Source: Bacteroidales bacterium
Lineage (GTDB): Bacteria; Bacteroidota; Bacteroidia; Bacteroidales; Dysgonomonadaceae
Length of the DNA stretch: 17,069 nucleotides
NCBI GenBank assembly: GCA_012799155.1
Contig: JAAZLV010000063.1
Span: 1 to 17,069 of the forward strand
Reading direction: 5' to 3'
Shown one piece after another: positions 14,856-17,069 of this stretch. A program made the translations under genes and the position numbers. Positions within the stretch are counted from its first letter, which is position 1. Every line of letters starts with the position of its first letter. The notes beneath the pieces were generated by a model that did not search any database, was not told the origin of the DNA, and saw only the letters and a list, made by a program, of their open reading frames with translations.

Positions 14856-15611
14856 TCAGACGTAAATCATTTTCTTGCTCATCCCCCCATCCACAGTGAA
14901 ATTTTGTCCCGTGATGAAGCTGTTCTCCGGATTCATCAGGAAAAGAACCATGCGGGCGATATCCATCGCATTGCCCACACGGCCGGCAGGATGCTGCAGG
15001 TGATCTTCCACAGTAATCTTCGCCTGTTTCGCCAACGATTTTTTCTTCAATGCAGATACATCTATCCAGCCGGGACTGATGCTGTTAACCCGGACATGAG
15101 GGCCGAGACTCATCGCCATGGCATGGGTGAGCGCACAGATACCTCCTTTGCTGGCCGAATAGGATTCGGTGTGGGGTTCCGACTGAAAAGCACGTGTGGA
15201 GCAGATGTTGACAATCGACCCCTTCGTCTCACGAAGTGAAGATGCCAGATGTTTGCTGCAGAGGAAGGTGCCGGTAAGGTTGGTGGCGAGTGCCCTGTTC
15301 CACTCCTCCAGGGTGAGTTCTTCCATTGGTTTGAACAGCTCATATACAGCATTGTTGACCAATCCGTAAACGGGGCCGTATTGCTTTATGGAAGCTCGGA
15401 TGGAGGAGCGGACACTCACCTCGTTCGACACGTCGGTGATGTGGAAGGAAACGCTGTGCTTGCGGAATGATGGTTTCAACTCCTCCATCGCCTCACTGTC
15501 GATGTCGAATACCGATACACTGTATCCCCCCTCCAGCAAGAGTTGCATCACCACACGGCCGATACCCTGGGCACCTCCGGTGACTATGACATGAGGTTTT
15601 GCTTTCTTCAT
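14856..15611 (-). CDS. Short-chain dehydrogenase/reductase (SDR) family oxidoreductase
   Basis: Classical NAD(P)-dependent SDR of 251 residues. The Rossmann motif is TGGAQGIG at 11-18, and Asp36-Asp38 (FDIDS) after strand 2 favours NAD(H). LVNNA lies at about 84-88. The catalytic set is Ser near 138 (NICSTRAF) with SYSASKGG (Tyr about 151, Lys 155). The C-terminus ends VDGGMSKKMIYV, the usual SDR close. The substrate cannot be told from sequence. It is the last gene of the minus-strand group, starting 37 bases after the folD stop, so it is probably cotranscribed with ffh and folD. Confidence 0.9.
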   Translation of the reverse strand: MKKAKPHVIVTGGAQGIGRVVMQLLLEGGYSVSVFDIDSEAMEELKPSFRKHSVSFHITDVSNEVSVRSSIRASIKQYGPVYGLVNNAVYELFKPMEELTLEEWNRALATNLTGTFLCSKHLASSLRETKGSIVNICSTRAFQSEPHTESYSASKGGICALTHAMAMSLGPHVRVNSISPGWIDVSALKKKSLAKQAKITVEDHLQHPAGRVGNAMDIARMVLFLMNPENSFITGQNFTVDGGMSKKMIYV

Positions 15612-15648
15612 GGGTTGTATCGTATTGGGGAATCTCTCCCTAAAAAGG

Positions 15649-16530
15649 TTATGCGTATATTGACTTCTTGCCTGCCAGCAGGGTGTTGCGCATCAGCGAG
15701 ACGATTGTCATCGGTCCAACGCCTCCAGGTACTGGAGTGATCCAGGAGCATTTGGGAGCTACCTCCTCGAATGCCACGTCGCCCGTCAGCTTGAAGCCCG
15801 ATTTGGTCTTGTCGCTCGGCACCCTTGTGGTGCCTACGTCTATTACCACCGCTCCCTCCTTCACCATATCTCCTTTCAGGAACTCTGGAACACCCAGGGC
15901 AGCGATGATGATGTCGGCCTGCAGGCAGATATCTTTGATGTTTTTGGTGCGACTGTGGCAGACGGTCACGGTACAGTCGCCCGGGATTCCCTTCTGCATC
16001 ATCAGCATCGATACCGGTTTACCCACGATGTTGCTTCGTCCCAGCACCACGCAGTGCTTTCCGCTGGTCTCAATGTTGTAGCGTTTGAGCAGTTCCACGA
16101 TGCCCGCCGGTGTTGCGGAGAGGAAGCAGGGGAGCCCGAGGGCCATGCGACCCACATTCACCGGATGAAAGCCATCCACATCTTTGCGGTAGTCGATTGC
16201 TTCGGTAATGCGTTCTTCCCGGATATGTTTCGGCAACGGCAGCTGTACGATGAAGCCGTCGATGTCGGGGTCGTTGTTGAGCCGTTCCACACAGGCGAGC
16301 AGCTCCTCTTCGGTCACATCTTCCTCATAACGGATCAGGGTGGAGTGAAAGCCCACCTCTTCACAACTGCGCACCTTGTTGGCAACATAGGTCTCGCTGC
16401 CGCCATCGTGGCCTACCAGTACCGCTGCCAGGTGAGGTGTCTTCCCTCCGTTGGCCTTGATCTGTGCCACTTCTTCGGCGATCTCCTTTTTTATCTCAGT
16501 TGCTGTTGCCTTTCCGTCAATCAGTTTCAT
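15649..16530 (-). CDS. folD: Bifunctional methylenetetrahydrofolate dehydrogenase/cyclohydrolase FolD
   Basis: Interconverts 5,10-methylene-, methenyl- and 10-formyl-tetrahydrofolate in the cytosol. Catalytic Tyr48 and Lys52 lie in [28 protein letters not shown] is at about 102-113 and [14 protein letters not shown] at about 125-138. The cofactor motif [17 protein letters not shown] sits in the middle, and [19 protein letters not shown] near the C-terminus is the family signature. The 293 residues are standard. The start ATG overlaps the ffh stop (ATGA, 16527-16530), so translation is coupled to ffh. The SDR gene follows. Together with gcvT it gives the window two one-carbon enzymes. Confidence 0.97.
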   Translation of the reverse strand: MKLIDGKATATEIKKEIAEEVAQIKANGGKTPHLAAVLVGHDGGSETYVANKVRSCEEVGFHSTLIRYEEDVTEEELLACVERLNNDPDIDGFIVQLPLPKHIREERITEAIDYRKDVDGFHPVNVGRMALGLPCFLSATPAGIVELLKRYNIETSGKHCVVLGRSNIVGKPVSMLMMQKGIPGDCTVTVCHSRTKNIKDICLQADIIIAALGVPEFLKGDMVKEGAVVIDVGTTRVPSDKTKSGFKLTGDVAFEEVAPKCSWITPVPGGVGPMTIVSLMRNTLLAGKKSIYA

Positions 16531-17069
16531 CGTCTTCTTAAATTACGCATGGCTTGTTTGCCCCCACCTGATGTCATCATCCGCATCATCTTACGGGTCT
16601 CATCGAACTGCTTGATCAGCTTGTTCACCTCCTGCACGTTGGTGCCACTCCCTTTGGCGATACGGGCACGGCGGCTGCCGTTTAGTATCTCCGGGTTGGA
16701 GCGCTCTGCCGGTGTCATGGAGCGAATGATCGCCTCGATTCCCACAAAGGCATCGTCGTCGATGTCCAGGTCTTTGATTTGCTTGCCCACACCGGGAATC
16801 ATCGACGCCAGGTCTTTCAGGTTACCCATCTTCTTGATTTGCTGAATCTGGGCGATGAAATCATTGAAGTCGAACTGATTCTTGGCAATCTTCTTCTGCA
16901 GTCGGCGCGCTTCCTCTTCGTCGTACTGTTCCTGTGCCTTCTCCACCAGAGAGACGATGTCGCCCATCCCAAGGATGCGGTCGGCCATACGTTCCGGATG
17001 AAAAACATCGATGGCATCGAGCTTCTCGCCCGTACCGACGAATTTGATCGGCTTATCGACTACCGAACG
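16527..17069 (-). CDS. ffh: Signal recognition particle protein Ffh, C-terminal part, truncated by window edge
   Basis: SRP GTPase that binds signal peptides with its methionine-rich M domain and docks to FtsY. The frame is open from the right window edge, giving 180 visible residues of an expected 440 or so. The visible part starts at [32 protein letters not shown], the end of the G domain, and continues through the M domain. M-domain hallmarks are [22 protein letters not shown], the RNA-binding RARIAKGSG, and a terminal MMRMM stretch before a basic tail. The GTPase motifs lie outside the window. The SRP RNA partner is at 11140-11235. Confidence 0.97.
   Translation of the reverse strand, partial: RSVVDKPIKFVGTGEKLDAIDVFHPERMADRILGMGDIVSLVEKAQEQYDEEEARRLQKKIAKNQFDFNDFIAQIQQIKKMGNLKDLASMIPGVGKQIKDLDIDDDAFVGIEAIIRSMTPAERSNPEILNGSRRARIAKGSGTNVQEVNKLIKQFDETRKMMRMMTSGGGKQAMRNLRRR

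Noticed and set aside
15955..16845. Long open frame (296 codons) on the plus strand
   Set aside because: It lies antisense across folD and ffh, whose family signatures are unambiguous, and its translation has no recognisable motif. It is a shadow frame.
1..17069. CRISPR arrays, toxin-antitoxin pairs, prophage, insertion sequences
   Set aside because: No regularly spaced direct repeats, transposase, integrase or phage-like genes are visible; all long frames belong to core families or the two unknown proteins described.

Overview
The window reads as a chromosomal core region from a member of the Bacteroidota, most likely the Bacteroidales. The evidence is repeated use of the Bacteroidota -7 promoter element (TAnnTTTG), the near absence of Shine-Dalgarno sequences, an ExbB/ExbD/TonB set with two ExbD proteins, a ChuR-like sulfatase-maturase relative and a Bacteroidota-style TrmN6. 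A Dysgonomonadaceae/Porphyromonadaceae-like genome is plausible but cannot be fixed without a search. I see no phage, insertion sequence, CRISPR array or obvious island.

Layout. 1-1730 (-): N-terminal 576 codons of the Lon protease, running off the left edge. 1837-2550 (+): TrmN6 tRNA methyltransferase, divergent from lon. 2681-3217 (+): hypoxanthine phosphoribosyltransferase. 3397-4095 (+): TonB, closed by a terminator. 4184-6647 (+): a compact group of polyprenyl diphosphate synthase, an unrecognised 231-residue protein and a TatD nuclease. 6814-6901 (+): tRNA-Ser(GGA). 7024-9446 (+): exbB, a four-TM protein, and two exbD genes, closed by a bidirectional terminator shared with the convergent radical SAM gene at 9518-10549 (-). 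10647-11063 (+): DoxX-family protein and terminator. 11140-11235 (-): SRP RNA, not a protein-coding feature, with a textbook promoter. 11365-12585 (+): peptidase T. 12671-13756 (+): GcvT. 13851-14846 (+): a flippase-like membrane protein. On the minus strand at the right end are ffh (partial), folD and an SDR oxidoreductase.

How the genes work together. TonB plus ExbB/ExbD form the energy-coupling complex that powers outer-membrane TonB-dependent (SusC-type) transport; here they lie in two transcription units about 3 kb apart. Ffh and the SRP RNA are the two components of the signal recognition particle and lie within 6 kb of each other. FolD and GcvT both feed tetrahydrofolate one-carbon metabolism. 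The remaining genes are housekeeping.

The strongest anomaly is the radical SAM gene. It matches anaerobic sulfatase-maturating enzymes of the ChuR type from end to end, but appears to lack about 55-75 residues in frame in the middle of the catalytic barrel, at a short Phe-Phe-Lys/Arg-Glu element that occurs on both sides of the missing part in intact relatives. Other points worth a look are the internally duplicated four-TM protein inside the exb operon, the SRP RNA with a non-GGAA apical loop, and an aromatic residue at the chain-length position of the prenyl synthase. I did not find a convincing wholly new system.
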